64,000 nt of DNA from Pseudoxanthomonas sangjuensis (GCF_010211755.1 NZ_PDWR01000005.1:1-64000); one strand, 5' to 3'; positions 38,721 through 47,644 are shown, counted from the stretch's first letter. Translations and numbers: made by a program. The notes: generated by a model not told the origin, from the letters alone.

Positions 38721-40298
38721 TCAATCCGCGTCCAGTTCCCGGTATTCGAACCACGCGAAATCCGCCGGCTTGCGCGCGCCGGACAGGTCCTGGCAGGCCA
38801 TGCCGACGAAATTGCCGGTGAATCCGCACGGCACGGCGTGTTCGTCGCTGAGGATCGACGCATCCTGCTCCCAGCCGGCGGCGTGCCAGTCCCCGCCGGC
38901 GGGCGAATAGAAGAAGCGGATACGCCCGCCGTCGATGGCGAGCTTCAGGCAGACCGACTCCCAATCGTCGAGCGGATACTGCTTCTCGATCAACTCGCTG
39001 ACCACGCCCTTCTCGCATTTCATCAGGCCGAGGCACCGCCGCGAATGCGGCGCATGGGTCAGGTACAGGTAGTAGAAGCCGTCGGTGTTGTAGAACGCCA
39101 CCAGCCCGGCCATCTGCTGGAAGTTGTCCGGATGGAACTCCACGCAGGTGGACGCTTCGACATGGAAGGCCTGCTGGCGCCGCGCCACCAGGCTTTGTTC
39201 GAACCGCGAAACGATGCTTTCGCGACCGTACAGGCGCAACCGGCCCTTGCGCGCGGCGAGGCTGGCGATGCCGTCGAATCCCACCCGCGGCGACATCCAG
39301 TGCGGCGGCAGGCGTTCGCCGTCGAACACCTCGCGTACCGGTTGCGCCGGCCACGGGTGCGCCGGCAGTTGCGGCACGGCGACGCGGTCCCGCGGTTCGC
39401 TGCCGCCGCCGGCGAGCCGCGGCCAGCCGTCCTTCCATTCGACCGGTTGCAGCGCGGTTTCGCGGCCGAGGATCGAACGGCCGTTGCCCAGCGGCCGCCG
39501 GCACAGGTGCGCGAGCAGCCAGCTGCCGTCGGCGTTCCGCACCAGGCTGCCGTGGCCGGCGGATTGCAGGCGCAGCCCCGGGTCGCGGTTGCTGCTGACC
39601 AGCGGATTGCCGGGCATGGCCTCGTAGGGCCCGGCGATGTCGCGCGAGCGCGCCACCGTCGCCGCGTGCGTCAGGAAGGTGCCGCCTTCGGCGACGAGCA
39701 GGTAGTACCAGCCGTCGACCTTGTACAGGTGCGGGCCTTCGACCAGGCCAAGCTCGGTGCCCGCGAAGATGTTGCCGACGGGGCCGACCAGCGACTGCTT
39801 CGCGGCGTCGTATTCCTGCAGCAGGATGCCGCCGAAGGCGTTGTGGCCGGGGCGATGGTCCCAGAGCATGTTCACCAGCCACTTGCGGCCGTCGTCGTCA
39901 TGGAACAGCGACGGATCGAAGCCCGAGCTGTTGAGGTAAACCGGCTCGGACCACGGCCCTTCGATGGACGGCGCGGTCACCAGGTAGTTGTGCGCGTCCT
40001 TGAAGCTGCCGGCCCAGTGGCGGACGACGGTGTAGATCAGGAAGAACGTGCCGTCGCACCAGCTCAGGCACGGCGCCCAGATGCCGCCCGAGTTGGGGCA
40101 ACCGCGCAGGTCCAGTTGCGACTGGCGCGCCAGCGGATTGGCGATGGCGCGCCAGTACACGAGGTCGCGCGAATGCGCGATCTGCACGCCGGGGAACCAT
40201 TCGAAGGTCGAGGTGGCGATGTAGTAGTCGTCGCCGACGCGCAGCAGGCTGGGATCGGGATGGAACCCGCGCAGGACGGGATTGTCGACGATGGGCAT
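38721..40298 (-). CDS. Glycoside hydrolase family 43, probable beta-xylosidase/alpha-arabinofuranosidase
   Basis: The 525-residue enzyme has a five-bladed propeller with the GH43 triad: D15 (FHPDPS, general base), D128 (GFDPS) and E187 (VEGPH, acid). The C-terminal half is the family's beta-sandwich (FNTDGFYYLYLTHAP-like), as in xylan 1,4-beta-xylosidases of subfamily 11. There is no signal peptide, so it acts on imported oligosaccharides in the cytoplasm. No transporter, regulator or other xylan gene lies nearby, so it is a lone gene here. Confidence 0.88.
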   Translation of the reverse strand: MPIVDNPVLRGFHPDPSLLRVGDDYYIATSTFEWFPGVQIAHSRDLVYWRAIANPLARQSQLDLRGCPNSGGIWAPCLSWCDGTFFLIYTVVRHWAGSFKDAHNYLVTAPSIEGPWSEPVYLNSSGFDPSLFHDDDGRKWLVNMLWDHRPGHNAFGGILLQEYDAAKQSLVGPVGNIFAGTELGLVEGPHLYKVDGWYYLLVAEGGTFLTHAATVARSRDIAGPYEAMPGNPLVSSNRDPGLRLQSAGHGSLVRNADGSWLLAHLCRRPLGNGRSILGRETALQPVEWKDGWPRLAGGGSEPRDRVAVPQLPAHPWPAQPVREVFDGERLPPHWMSPRVGFDGIASLAARKGRLRLYGRESIVSRFEQSLVARRQQAFHVEASTCVEFHPDNFQQMAGLVAFYNTDGFYYLYLTHAPHSRRCLGLMKCEKGVVSELIEKQYPLDDWESVCLKLAIDGGRIRFFYSPAGGDWHAAGWEQDASILSDEHAVPCGFTGNFVGMACQDLSGARKPADFAWFEYRELDAD

Positions 40299-40355
40299 GG
40301 GTGCGGTCCGGCGCTGGCGACGCGCGCAGCGTAGCAAGCGCCGCGCTGGTTTCAA

Positions 40356-40385
40356 ACCGGCCGGGGACGAACATCCCCGGCCGTT
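40356..40385. terminator. Intrinsic terminator between GH43 and lipoprotein genes
   Basis: CGGCCGGGGA (40356-40365) and TCCCCGGCCG (40372-40381) form a perfect 10-pair stem with a CGAACA loop. TTTT follows on the plus strand and GTTTGAAA on the minus strand. It should end the minus-strand lipoprotein transcript before the GH43 gene. Confidence 0.75.
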
Positions 40386-40390
40386 TTCCG

Positions 40391-40897
40391 TTACTCCGCC
40401 AAGTAAGCGCGAACCTTCGGGTCATTCAGCAGCACCATAACGCTCTCCGCAATGCAGCCATTGAGGTCCTGCAGCAGCACGCCGCTACCGTGCGGTACGG
40501 TCTTCATGACGGTTTCACCGTTACCCAGCTTAGCCACGAACTTCAATTCGCTGTTCCAATAGAAGAACTTGTAGGTACTCTTGAGCGACTCGACCTTCAG
40601 TTCGATGGACTTTGACGCACCTGTCTCGGGCCGGGCCGCTTTGGCCAGTTCTGTCTGCGTCTGTTTCACCATGACATCGGTAATCGACCGCAGGTCCGAC
40701 GACAACTTCGTCCCGCCATAGGAATAGACGATAACAGGTGCCGTGGACGACTGTGCATTGGCGGTTTCCACCTGCCCCTTTACGTTCACCGGTGGAATCA
40801 ACCCATCGCGGAGCGGGTATTCGACCGGTGTATATGGAACTGTCCCGCACGCGGACAAAACCAGCGCTGCCGCCAGCGCGATCAATAAATGACGCAT
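40391..40897 (-). CDS. Lipoprotein of unknown function
   Basis: The 168-residue protein has a lipobox LSAC (C17). The mature part has a Ser/Thr-rich first third, a central helix SITDVMVKQTQTELAKAARPE, and beta-like strands KSTYKFFYWNSELKFVAKLG ending in a helix with GCIAESVMVLLNDP. The layout resembles small outer-membrane lipoproteins of the YajG type, but I cannot assign a family. GGGGAG precedes the start. The gene is less GC-rich than its neighbours. Confidence 0.65.
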   Translation of the reverse strand: MRHLLIALAAALVLSACGTVPYTPVEYPLRDGLIPPVNVKGQVETANAQSSTAPVIVYSYGGTKLSSDLRSITDVMVKQTQTELAKAARPETGASKSIELKVESLKSTYKFFYWNSELKFVAKLGNGETVMKTVPHGSGVLLQDLNGCIAESVMVLLNDPKVRAYLAE

Positions 40898-41001
40898 ATC
40901 TCCCCTTTTCTGTTGCAGTATGGAAAGACGGCCGGTTGTTCATCCGACACGGCTCACCTGCTCATGGTTCCCCCATGCAGGCACCGCAATCATATCGCTG
41001 G

Positions 41002-42267
41002 TCAATGCGTGACGACCACACTGCCACGCAGCCGCGGCTTGCCTTCGGAGATGTCGGTCCAGACCAGATGGACCACATCGCCACGCAATGCCATTTGCGG
41101 GAAACCGGTCGCGCGGCCACGACCCTGCAGATCGGCGACGCGGACGCGGCCGATGCTGCGCCGCAGGTCCGGCGTGTATGCCGCCAGCCACAACGATTGC
41201 GCACTGGCGTCCTCGCGCAGCCAGGCGACCCAGACCGCTTCGTCGTCCGCGACGACCGCGGCCCGGCCCTGCACCGCATCGCCGCCTTCGATTTCCACCG
41301 GCGCCCCGAAACCGTCGCCCGCATCGGGCGAATGCGCCAGCAGCGCGCGCGGCCGGTCGTCCGCCGCCGTGTACCACGCCACCCAGGCGTCGTTGCCGCG
41401 CGCGGCCACCGACGGCCCGTTGACCGGGCAGGCCGGCATCCGCCACTGGTCGTCATGCACCTTGTGCGGCGACGTCCACGCCTCGCCATCGCGGCGCGCG
41501 ACCACGATGTCGCGGATTTCGTTTTCGTCGCGATCGCGCCACGCCAGCAACGGTCCGCGCGACGTCCGCGCCATCGCGGTCTGGCAGCAATCGCAGGTGC
41601 GCGCGTCGAGTTCGCGTTCCGAAATGCGTTCGCCGGTCGCATCGAACAACGCCGTGCGCAAGGTCATCGCGCCGCCATGGCCTTCGTGCCCGCCATGCCC
41701 GCCGCCGGCCTTGCGTCCATCCAGCCAGGCGATGCCGAGCGCGCCATTGGCTTCCGGCCACATCGAAACGAAACCGTGTTCGCCGTGCACGCCATCGGTA
41801 TTCACCAGCGTCGGCGCCGACCACGTCGCGCCTCGGTCGTCCGAACGCGACAGCACCACGTCATAGGCATGGCCCGTCGCCTCGGACTTGCGCAACCAGT
41901 GCGCCCACCAGGTTGCGCCACTGGCCGCGACGTGCGGCGTGTCGGCCCAATTGGCGACCCAGTCGTCGCCACGCGCGACTTCACGCGGTGTATCCCAAAC
42001 CTTGCCGTCGAACTTCGACAACTTCAGCACGTGGCTGCCGCCTTCGCTTTCCATCCACGACAGCAGCAGGCCGCCATCGGATGCCTCGATCAGATCGGGC
42101 TGTGCCGACGGATTGGCGACTATTGGCAATTCCCACGGCTTCGCTTCAAGGCGAGTCGCAGCAGCGGCTGCATCGATCGTTTCTGTCGCAGGCCGCGGCG
42201 ACTGCGCATCGCAGCCCACCAGAAGCAAGGCAGCGAAGATCGCACGACGCATGCGGGTCCGGTTCAC
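41002..42267 (-). CDS. BNR/sialidase-like lipoprotein with CDCC motif
   Basis: The 421-residue protein has a lipobox LLVGC (C19 from the GTG start). The mature part has repeated Asp-box-like blades ([16 protein letters not shown]) typical of six-bladed BNR propellers, but no complete sialidase active site. It also has a His-rich loop ([10 protein letters not shown]) and a CDCC motif ([10 protein letters not shown]), so a metal or copper site is possible. The GTG start at 42267 overlaps the mnmG stop (GTGA); an ATG five codons later is the alternative. Its link to mnmG seems to be only transcriptional. Confidence 0.72.
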   Translation of the reverse strand: MNRTRMRRAIFAALLLVGCDAQSPRPATETIDAAAAATRLEAKPWELPIVANPSAQPDLIEASDGGLLLSWMESEGGSHVLKLSKFDGKVWDTPREVARGDDWVANWADTPHVAASGATWWAHWLRKSEATGHAYDVVLSRSDDRGATWSAPTLVNTDGVHGEHGFVSMWPEANGALGIAWLDGRKAGGGHGGHEGHGGAMTLRTALFDATGERISERELDARTCDCCQTAMARTSRGPLLAWRDRDENEIRDIVVARRDGEAWTSPHKVHDDQWRMPACPVNGPSVAARGNDAWVAWYTAADDRPRALLAHSPDAGDGFGAPVEIEGGDAVQGRAAVVADDEAVWVAWLREDASAQSLWLAAYTPDLRRSIGRVRVADLQGRGRATGFPQMALRGDVVHLVWTDISEGKPRLRGSVVVTH

Positions 42268-44153
42268 GCCACCCGCGCGCGCCGCGCGCGTTCCAGGTGC
42301 ACCAGCAGCAGCGAAATCGCCGCCGGGGTCATGCCGGGGATGCGCTGCGCCTGGCCGATGGTCTGCGGGCGCACGCGTTCCAGTTTCTGCTGCACTTCCG
42401 CCGACAGGCCGCGCACCGCGGCGTAGTCGAAGCCGTCGGGAATGACCGTACCCTCGTTGCGTTGCTGGCGCGCGATCTCGTCGCGCTGGCGGTCGAGATA
42501 GCCGGCGTACTTGACGCCGATTTCGACCTGCTCGGCAACCTTGGCGTCTTCGACCGCCGGACCGATGCCGGGCACCGACGTCACCTTCGCGTAGTCGAGC
42601 TCCGGGCGCTTGATCAGGTCGAGCACGTTGGTCTCGCGGCTGACCGCCACGCCGAGGACGGCTTCGACCTCGCGGCCCAGCGCATTGGCCGGCGTCGCCC
42701 ACAGCGCGCGCAGGCGCCCGGCTTCGCGCTCGATCGCCTCGCGCTTGCGCGAGAACCTCTCCCAGCGCGCGTCGTCGACCAGGCCCAGCTCGCGGCCCTT
42801 TTCGGTCAGGCGCAGGTCCGCATTGTCCTCGCGCAGCTGCAGCCGGTATTCGGCGCGGCTGGTGAACATGCGGTATGGCTCGTTGGTGCCGTGGGTGATC
42901 AGGTCGTCGATCAGCACGCCGATGTAGGCCTCGTCGCGACGCGGCGACCACGCCTCGCGGCCCCGCACGAAACGCGCGGCGTTGAGGCCGGCGACCAGGC
43001 CCTGCGCGGCGGCTTCCTCGTAGCCGGTGGTGCCGTTGATCTGCCCGGCGAAGAACAGGCCGGCGACCAGCTTGGTTTCCAGCGAGGATTTCAGCCCGCG
43101 CGGGTCGAAGAAATCGTATTCGATCGCGTAACCGGGGCGGGTGATGTGCGCGTTCTCGAAGCCGCGGATGCTGCGCACCAGGTCGAGCTGCACATCGAAC
43201 GGCAGCGAGGTCGAGATGCCGTTGGGATAGATCTCGGTGACGTCGAGGCCTTCGGGCTCGACGAAGATCTGGTGCGATGCCTTTTCGGCGAAGCGCACCA
43301 CCTTGTCCTCGATGCTCGGGCAGTAGCGCGGGCCGATGCCTTCGATCTGCCCGGAATACAGCGGCGAGCGGTGCAGCGCGCCGCGGATGATCTCGTGGGT
43401 GCGTTCGGAGGTATTGGTGATCCAGCACGACACCTGGCGCGGGTGCTCGCGCACGTCGCCGACGAACGACATCACCGGCAGCGGATCGTCGCCGGGCTGT
43501 TCTTCCATCAGCGAGTAATCCAGTGTGCGCCCGTCGATGCGCGGCGGCGTGCCGGTCTTCAGGCGGTCGATCGCGAACGGGCGCTCGCGCAGGCGCGCGG
43601 CGAGCGTGGTCGACGGCGGATCGCCCATGCGCCCGGCGGCGAACTGGGTTTCGCCGACGTGGATCTTGCCGGCGAGGAAGGTGCCGGCGGTCAGCACCAC
43701 CGCCGGCGCCTCGAAGCGCAGGCCGGTCTGGGTGATCGCGCCGCGCACGCGGTCGCCTTCGATGGCCAGGTCGTCGACCGCGGCCTGGAAGACCGTCAGG
43801 TTTTCCTGCGCCTCGACGATGCGGCGGATCGCGCTGCGATACAGCGCGCGGTCGGCCTGGCAGCGCGTCGCGCGCACCGCCGGGCCCTTCGACGCGTTGA
43901 GCGTGCGCCACTGGATGCCGGCGAGGTCGGCCGCATGCGCCATCGCGCCGCCGAGCGCATCGACTTCCTTGACCAGGTGGCCCTTGCCGATGCCGCCGAT
44001 CGCCGGATTGCAGCTCATCGCGCCGACGGTTTCGACGTTGTGCGTGAGCAGCAGCGTGCGCGCGCCGCTGCGCGCGGATGCGAGCGCGGCCTCGGTGCCG
44101 GCATGGCCGCCGCCGATCACGATCACGTCGTAGCGATGGAAGTTGTCGTGCAT
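42264..44153 (-). CDS. mnmG: tRNA uridine 5-carboxymethylaminomethyl modification enzyme MnmG (GidA)
   Basis: The 629-residue FAD enzyme forms cmnm5U34 in tRNAs together with MnmE. The FAD-binding [10 protein letters not shown] starts at residue 14. [24 protein letters not shown], the C-terminal [17 protein letters not shown] and [21 protein letters not shown] are all typical. The ATG at 44153 gives the standard start [16 protein letters not shown]. Its upstream region carries a divergent small-RNA candidate. Confidence 0.97.
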   Translation of the reverse strand: MHDNFHRYDVIVIGGGHAGTEAALASARSGARTLLLTHNVETVGAMSCNPAIGGIGKGHLVKEVDALGGAMAHAADLAGIQWRTLNASKGPAVRATRCQADRALYRSAIRRIVEAQENLTVFQAAVDDLAIEGDRVRGAITQTGLRFEAPAVVLTAGTFLAGKIHVGETQFAAGRMGDPPSTTLAARLRERPFAIDRLKTGTPPRIDGRTLDYSLMEEQPGDDPLPVMSFVGDVREHPRQVSCWITNTSERTHEIIRGALHRSPLYSGQIEGIGPRYCPSIEDKVVRFAEKASHQIFVEPEGLDVTEIYPNGISTSLPFDVQLDLVRSIRGFENAHITRPGYAIEYDFFDPRGLKSSLETKLVAGLFFAGQINGTTGYEEAAAQGLVAGLNAARFVRGREAWSPRRDEAYIGVLIDDLITHGTNEPYRMFTSRAEYRLQLREDNADLRLTEKGRELGLVDDARWERFSRKREAIEREAGRLRALWATPANALGREVEAVLGVAVSRETNVLDLIKRPELDYAKVTSVPGIGPAVEDAKVAEQVEIGVKYAGYLDRQRDEIARQQRNEGTVIPDGFDYAAVRGLSAEVQQKLERVRPQTIGQAQRIPGMTPAAISLLLVHLERARRARVA

Positions 44154-44364
44154 GTCCGTCTTCGTCGTGCTGCCGGACGCGGCCGCGCCGCGCCCCATGA
44201 TTTCGTGCCGCCACCCATGGCGCAATCCGGCCGGCTTCGCCCGGCCCGTGTCCGGCGCCGATCACGACCGCGTCGTGGCGATCAAGAAAGCCGTTCGTGG
44301 GCGGGCATTTTCCCACTGGGCCGGGGGTGCGCCAAACCGCCCCCGACCCGGCCCGCGGGAAAGT

Positions 44365-44380
44365 TGGCACGCTTCCTGCT
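44365..44380 (+). promoter_or_regulatory. Sigma-54 (-24/-12) promoter
   Basis: TGGCACGCTTCCTGCT matches the consensus TGGCACG-N4-TTGCW at every fixed position except one (C for T at the first base of the -12 block). G44366 and G44378 are 12 bases apart, as required. The predicted transcript start is A44391. No protein gene lies downstream before the terminator. Confidence 0.65.
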
Positions 44381-44390
44381 TTATCCCTAC

Positions 44391-44513
44391 AGCACCCGAT
44401 GTGGCAAGCGACTCAGGGGCGCCAGCGCTGGACTTGGAACAGGGGCCAGCCATGCGCACGTCGGGGACGCCCGGGGGCCGGTAGTCGGGGGACTGCCGGC
44501 CCCTTTCTTTTTT
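44391..44513 (+). ncRNA. Candidate sigma-54-dependent small RNA
   Basis: About 123 bases lie between a sigma-54-like promoter and a perfect intrinsic terminator, with no reading frame of note. The interior has a CCAGCGCTGG palindrome (44422-44431) and four GGA trinucleotides (44430, 44436, 44465, 44490). GGA-rich RNAs can bind CsrA/RsmA, but only one of these lies in a clear loop, so the target is open. It is divergent from mnmG. I do not recognise it as a named family. Confidence 0.55.
44474..44513 (+). terminator. Intrinsic terminator of the small-RNA candidate
   Basis: GGGGCCGGTAGTC (44474-44486) pairs over 13 positions with GACTGCCGGCCCC (44491-44503), with one U-G wobble and a GGGG loop, followed by TTTCTTTTTT. 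It faces rightward, yet no plus-strand gene precedes it, which is why a non-coding transcript is inferred. Confidence 0.88.
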
Positions 44514-44516
44514 CCG

Positions 44517-44553
44517 CCGCCAAAAGCGAAGCCCGGCCTGGGCCGGGCTTCGC
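44517..44553 (-). terminator. Intrinsic terminator for the Tyr-rich lipoprotein gene
   Basis: GCGAAGCCCGGCC (44526-44538) and GGCCGGGCTTCGC (44541-44553) are exact inverted copies. Read leftward the stem is followed by TTTTGGCGG. It lies about 175 bases beyond the stop of the minus-strand gene. Confidence 0.7.
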
Positions 44554-44726
44554 CATGCATGGGCGCCGACGCCCGGCAGGGCCGGAACAGGGGGGATCCA
44601 GATTTCCCCGCCGGACGTCGACATGGACCGTTGTTGGCCGATTACGTCAAAAACCGACGCAACCGGTCACCGCGGGCAGAATAGCCTGCACCAACACCCC
44701 GTACAACCGCGGAAGCGCGACCGCGG

Positions 44727-45323
44727 TCAACGTTCCTCGTCGCGGGGAAGGGTCTTGCGGCGCATTTCGGCGCGGCTGGACGCCGGCAGCGACGGCCGGC
44801 GCTGGTTGCCGCTCGAAGCCCGCGGCACCGGCCGCGGCTGCGGGGCCGGCTGCATGCGCTGTGCCGGCGCCGGGCCCTGGCGGGAAGCGGTGCCCTGGCG
44901 GTTGTCGCCCGGACGCAGGTTGAAGCGCTGCTCGTTACGCGGGCGCGGCGGCGGATCGCGGTTCTGGTCGCCGCCGCTGTAGCCGCCCGGCCGGCGCCAC
45001 GGCGGCGGGTTGTCGTCGCGGTCGCCCGACTGGTGGCCGTCGTGGTCGTGGCCACCGCCGTCGTGGCCGCCGGGGCGATGCGGCGGACGCGGGTAGTAGT
45101 TCGGATGGCGGTAGTACGGCGAGTAATACGGGTAGCCGTAGCCGTAATAGCCGTAGGAACCGTAGTAGCCGTACGGATAGTAGCCGCCGCCGTAGTAGTA
45201 CTCGGTGTACGGGCGCCCGGAGTAGTAGCCGCCCGGCGCGCGCGCGCCGACGGTGTCGTAGGTGACGCAGCCGCTCAGCGCGGAAGCGGCGAGCGCGGCG
45301 GCGAGAAGGTGGCGGGCTTTCAT
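44727..45323 (-). CDS. Tyr/Gly-rich lipoprotein
   Basis: The 198-residue protein has a lipobox LSGC (C19). Residues 30-75 are an extreme low-complexity stretch of Tyr, Gly and Pro (GGYYPYGYYGSYGYYGYGYP is part of it). A His/Asp-rich segment (GGHDGGGHDHDGHQSGD) and a long Pro/Arg/Gln-rich disordered tail follow. There is no enzyme domain. The His/Asp part could bind metal, and the Tyr repeats could adhere or self-associate; both are guesses. GGGGGAAC precedes the start. It has a terminator to the left. Confidence 0.7.
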   Translation of the reverse strand: MKARHLLAAALAASALSGCVTYDTVGARAPGGYYSGRPYTEYYYGGGYYPYGYYGSYGYYGYGYPYYSPYYRHPNYYPRPPHRPGGHDGGGHDHDGHQSGDRDDNPPPWRRPGGYSGGDQNRDPPPRPRNEQRFNLRPGDNRQGTASRQGPAPAQRMQPAPQPRPVPRASSGNQRRPSLPASSRAEMRRKTLPRDEER

Positions 45324-45487
45324 GGCGTTCCCCCTGGGTACGGCGCATCCGCGCGATTGCGGATGCCGGCAGATTCCGGCCCGGGCATTGAATCCGCGCT
45401 TAATCCGCCCGGCCGCGACGCGGCGCCCGGCACGCCGTTCAGCCGCCCGCTTCGCGTAACCGCTTCCATGCCGTTACCCTTTTGCGC

Positions 45488-46474
45488 ATGAACCCTTCCG
45501 ACGAGACGCCGGCGGCATCGCCTTCCCTGCCCGCATTCGAGGACGTCCTCGCCGCCGCCGCACGCATCGCTCCGCACGCCCGCGCCACCCCGGTCCTGCG
45601 TTCGCGCGCGCTGGACGAACTGGCCGGCTGCGAGCTGCATTTCAAGGCCGAGCACCTGCAGCGCGGCGGCGCGTTCAAGTTCCGCGGCGCCTGCAACGCG
45701 GTGTGGTCGCTCGACCTCGATCGCGCCCGGTGCGGCGTCGTCACGCATTCGTCCGGCAACCATGGCGCGGCGCTGGCGCTTGCGGCGAAGACCCGCGGCA
45801 TCGCCTGCCACGTGGTGGTGCCGGAAGGCGCGGTCGAAGCCAAGCTGGAATCGATCCGCCGCTACGGTGCGGTGCTGCACCGCTGCGCGCCGACGATCGC
45901 CGCGCGCGAGGCCGTGTGCGCCGAAGTGCAGCGCGAGACCGGCGCGGAACTGGTGCACCCGTACGCCGATCCGCGGGTGATCGCCGGCCAGGGCACCGCG
46001 GCGCTGGAATTGCTGCGCGAAACCGGCCCGCTCGACGCGCTGCTGGCGCCGGTCGGCGGCGGCGGCCTGCTCGGCGGCAGCGCGATCGCGACCGCGGCGC
46101 TGGCGCCGGGCTGCAAGGTGTTCGGCGCCGAGCCGGAAGGCGCGGCCGATGCCGCGCGCTCGCTGGCCGCCGGCGAGCGCCGCATCGACTTCGTCCCCGA
46201 CACGGTCTGCGACGGCCTGCGCGGCACGCTGGGCGAGCCGAACTTCGCCCTGCTGCGCCGGCACGCGGTCGAGGTCGTCGTGGTCGACGACGCCGAAACC
46301 GTCGCCGCGATGCGCCTGTTCTGGCGGATCGCCAAGCAGACCATCGAACCGTCGTCGGCAACGGTGCTGGCCGCGGTCCTCAAGCAGCGCGAACGCTTCG
46401 CCGGCAAGCGCGTCGGCCTGGTGCTGTCGGGCGGCAACGTCGACCTCGACGCACTGCCGTGGAGCGCGGCATGA
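45488..46474 (+). CDS. PLP-dependent threonine/serine dehydratase-like protein
   Basis: The 328-residue fold-type II PLP enzyme has the Schiff-base Lys K64 in AFKFRGA, the substrate loop SSGNHG (88-93) and the Gly-rich phosphate clamp PVGGGGLLGG. There is no C-terminal ACT regulatory domain, so it is of the catabolic/serine-racemase-like type rather than biosynthetic IlvA. Substrates could be threonine, serine or 3-hydroxyaspartate. The ATG at 45488 is preferred to a TTG two codons earlier. Its stop overlaps the start of the next gene (ATGA). Confidence 0.87.
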   Translation: MNPSDETPAASPSLPAFEDVLAAAARIAPHARATPVLRSRALDELAGCELHFKAEHLQRGGAFKFRGACNAVWSLDLDRARCGVVTHSSGNHGAALALAAKTRGIACHVVVPEGAVEAKLESIRRYGAVLHRCAPTIAAREAVCAEVQRETGAELVHPYADPRVIAGQGTAALELLRETGPLDALLAPVGGGGLLGGSAIATAALAPGCKVFGAEPEGAADAARSLAAGERRIDFVPDTVCDGLRGTLGEPNFALLRRHAVEVVVVDDAETVAAMRLFWRIAKQTIEPSSATVLAAVLKQRERFAGKRVGLVLSGGNVDLDALPWSAA

Positions 46475-47076
46475 ACGCGCGACGCCGGCGCGGCTGGTGG
46501 AGCTGGGCCTGGAAACTGTTGCTGTTGCTGCTGCTGTGGCTGGCCGGCGTCGCCGCATGGATCGTCCACGTCGGCCAGCGCGACGAGGCCGCGCCGGCCG
46601 ACGTGATCATCGTGCTCGGCGCCGCCGCCTACGACGCACGGCCTTCGCCGGTGTTCGAGGAGCGCATCCGCCATGGCATCGACCTGTACAAGCGCGGCAT
46701 GGCCGGGCGCCTGATCTTCACCGGCGGCTACGGCGGCGTGGGCGCGCGCTTCTCCGAATCGCAGGTGGCGCGGCGCTACGCGCTGAAGCACGCGGTGCCG
46801 GCGGAAGCGATCCTGATCGAGTCGTCGTCGCGCACCACCCGCGAGAACCTGGAGCAGGCGCGCGAACTGATGCGGGTCAACGACCTGCGCCGCGCCATCG
46901 TGGTCAGCGATCCGCTGCACATGGCGCGCGCGCTGCGCCTGTCGCGCGAGCTGGGCATCGAGGCGCTCGGCTCGCCGACGCCGACCAGCCGCTTCCGCAG
47001 CTTCGCCACGCGCTGGCGCTTCCTGCTGCAGGAGGTCTACTTCTTCCACCGCGACCTGGTGCTGGAATCGCGCTGA
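46471..47076 (+). CDS. DUF218/YdcF-family membrane protein
   Basis: The 201-residue protein has an Arg/Trp-rich start, one membrane helix (about residues 12-33) and a periplasm-facing or cytoplasmic DUF218 domain. That domain has ADVIIVLGAAAY, FTGGYGG, SSRTTRENL and VVSDPLHMARAL. DUF218 members such as SanA and ElyC affect envelope integrity; a catalytic role is suspected but unproven. It is coupled to the dehydratase gene by a 4-base overlap, which is probably only transcriptional. Confidence 0.87.
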   Translation: MNARRRRGWWSWAWKLLLLLLLWLAGVAAWIVHVGQRDEAAPADVIIVLGAAAYDARPSPVFEERIRHGIDLYKRGMAGRLIFTGGYGGVGARFSESQVARRYALKHAVPAEAILIESSSRTTRENLEQARELMRVNDLRRAIVVSDPLHMARALRLSRELGIEALGSPTPTSRFRSFATRWRFLLQEVYFFHRDLVLESR

Positions 47077-47144
47077 CCGCGCCGCTTCCGGTGCGCGGCG
47101 CGGCGGCGCTATGATGCGCTCCCGCCCCCCCCGCACCGAACGGC

Positions 47145-47573
47145 ATGAAGATCGACGGCACCCGCAAGCAGGACCGCGCCATCGAGCTGGTGCTGGCGTA
47201 CTACGCCGCGTTCAACCGCGGCGACCGCGACGGCATGCTGGCGCTGCTCGACGACGCCGTGGTCCACGACCTCAACCAGGGCCCGCGCGAGACCGGGCGC
47301 GCGGCCTTCGCCGCGTTCCTGGCGCGGATGGACGCCTGCTACCGCGAACAGCTGCGCGACATCGTCGTGCTGGCCTCGCTGGACGGCGACCGCGCCGCCA
47401 CCGAATACGTGGTGCACGGCGAATACCTGCAAGGCGACGAGGGCCTGCCGCCGGCGACGGGGCAGAAGTACGTGCTGCCGGGCGGCGCGTTCTTCGAGAT
47501 CCGCAACGAACGCATCGCGCGGGTGACGAACTACTACAACCTGCAGGACTGGATCGCGCAGGTATCGGGCTGA
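47145..47573 (+). CDS. NTF2-like (SnoaL/ketosteroid-isomerase fold) protein
   Basis: The 142-residue protein starts with the typical alpha-helix VLAYYAAFNRGDRDGMLALLDDAVVHDLN. Strands closing with GAFFEIRNERIARVTNYYNLQDWI follow, the signature of SnoaL-like or ketosteroid-isomerase-like folds. Members are enzymes or binding proteins, and no catalytic residue stands out. It ends 62 bases before the convergent bioC. Confidence 0.82.
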   Translation: MKIDGTRKQDRAIELVLAYYAAFNRGDRDGMLALLDDAVVHDLNQGPRETGRAAFAAFLARMDACYREQLRDIVVLASLDGDRAATEYVVHGEYLQGDEGLPPATGQKYVLPGGAFFEIRNERIARVTNYYNLQDWIAQVSG

Positions 47574-47585
47574 GAAACGAGCGAA

Positions 47586-47644
47586 GAGGAGTGAGCGAGA
47601 GCGGGAAGTACCGCTCACTCCTCACTCCTCTCCGCTCACTCCTC
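47586..47644. repeat. Three copies of CGCTCACTCCTC around the bioC 3' end
   Basis: GAGGAGTGAGCG at 47586-47597 is the inverted copy of CGCTCACTCCTC at 47612-47623 and 47633-47644. The last copy overlaps the bioC stop region. The inverted pair can form a hairpin between the convergent genes and may act as a terminator for both. Confidence 0.65.

Larger units (their letters stand above)
44154..44726. other. Long intergenic region with small-RNA candidate and two terminators
   Basis: No protein gene is convincing in these 573 bases. From left to right it holds the mnmG upstream region, a sigma-54-like promoter (44365-44380), a candidate RNA (44391-44513) with its own terminator, a minus-strand terminator (44526-44553), and about 170 bases with no feature I can name. 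Confidence 0.65.

Noticed and set aside
34553-38863. Very long open frame on the minus strand opposite tamB (over 1400 codons)
   Set aside because: It is Arg/Ala/Gln-rich noise that arises antisense to a GC-rich gene. It has no domains, and tamB on the plus strand is fully explained.
44391-44513. Assignment of the small RNA to the RsmY/RsmZ family on the basis of GGA motifs
   Set aside because: Only one GGA is in a clear loop, and the flanking structure does not match the repeated stem-loops of that family, so only a generic small-RNA call is made.
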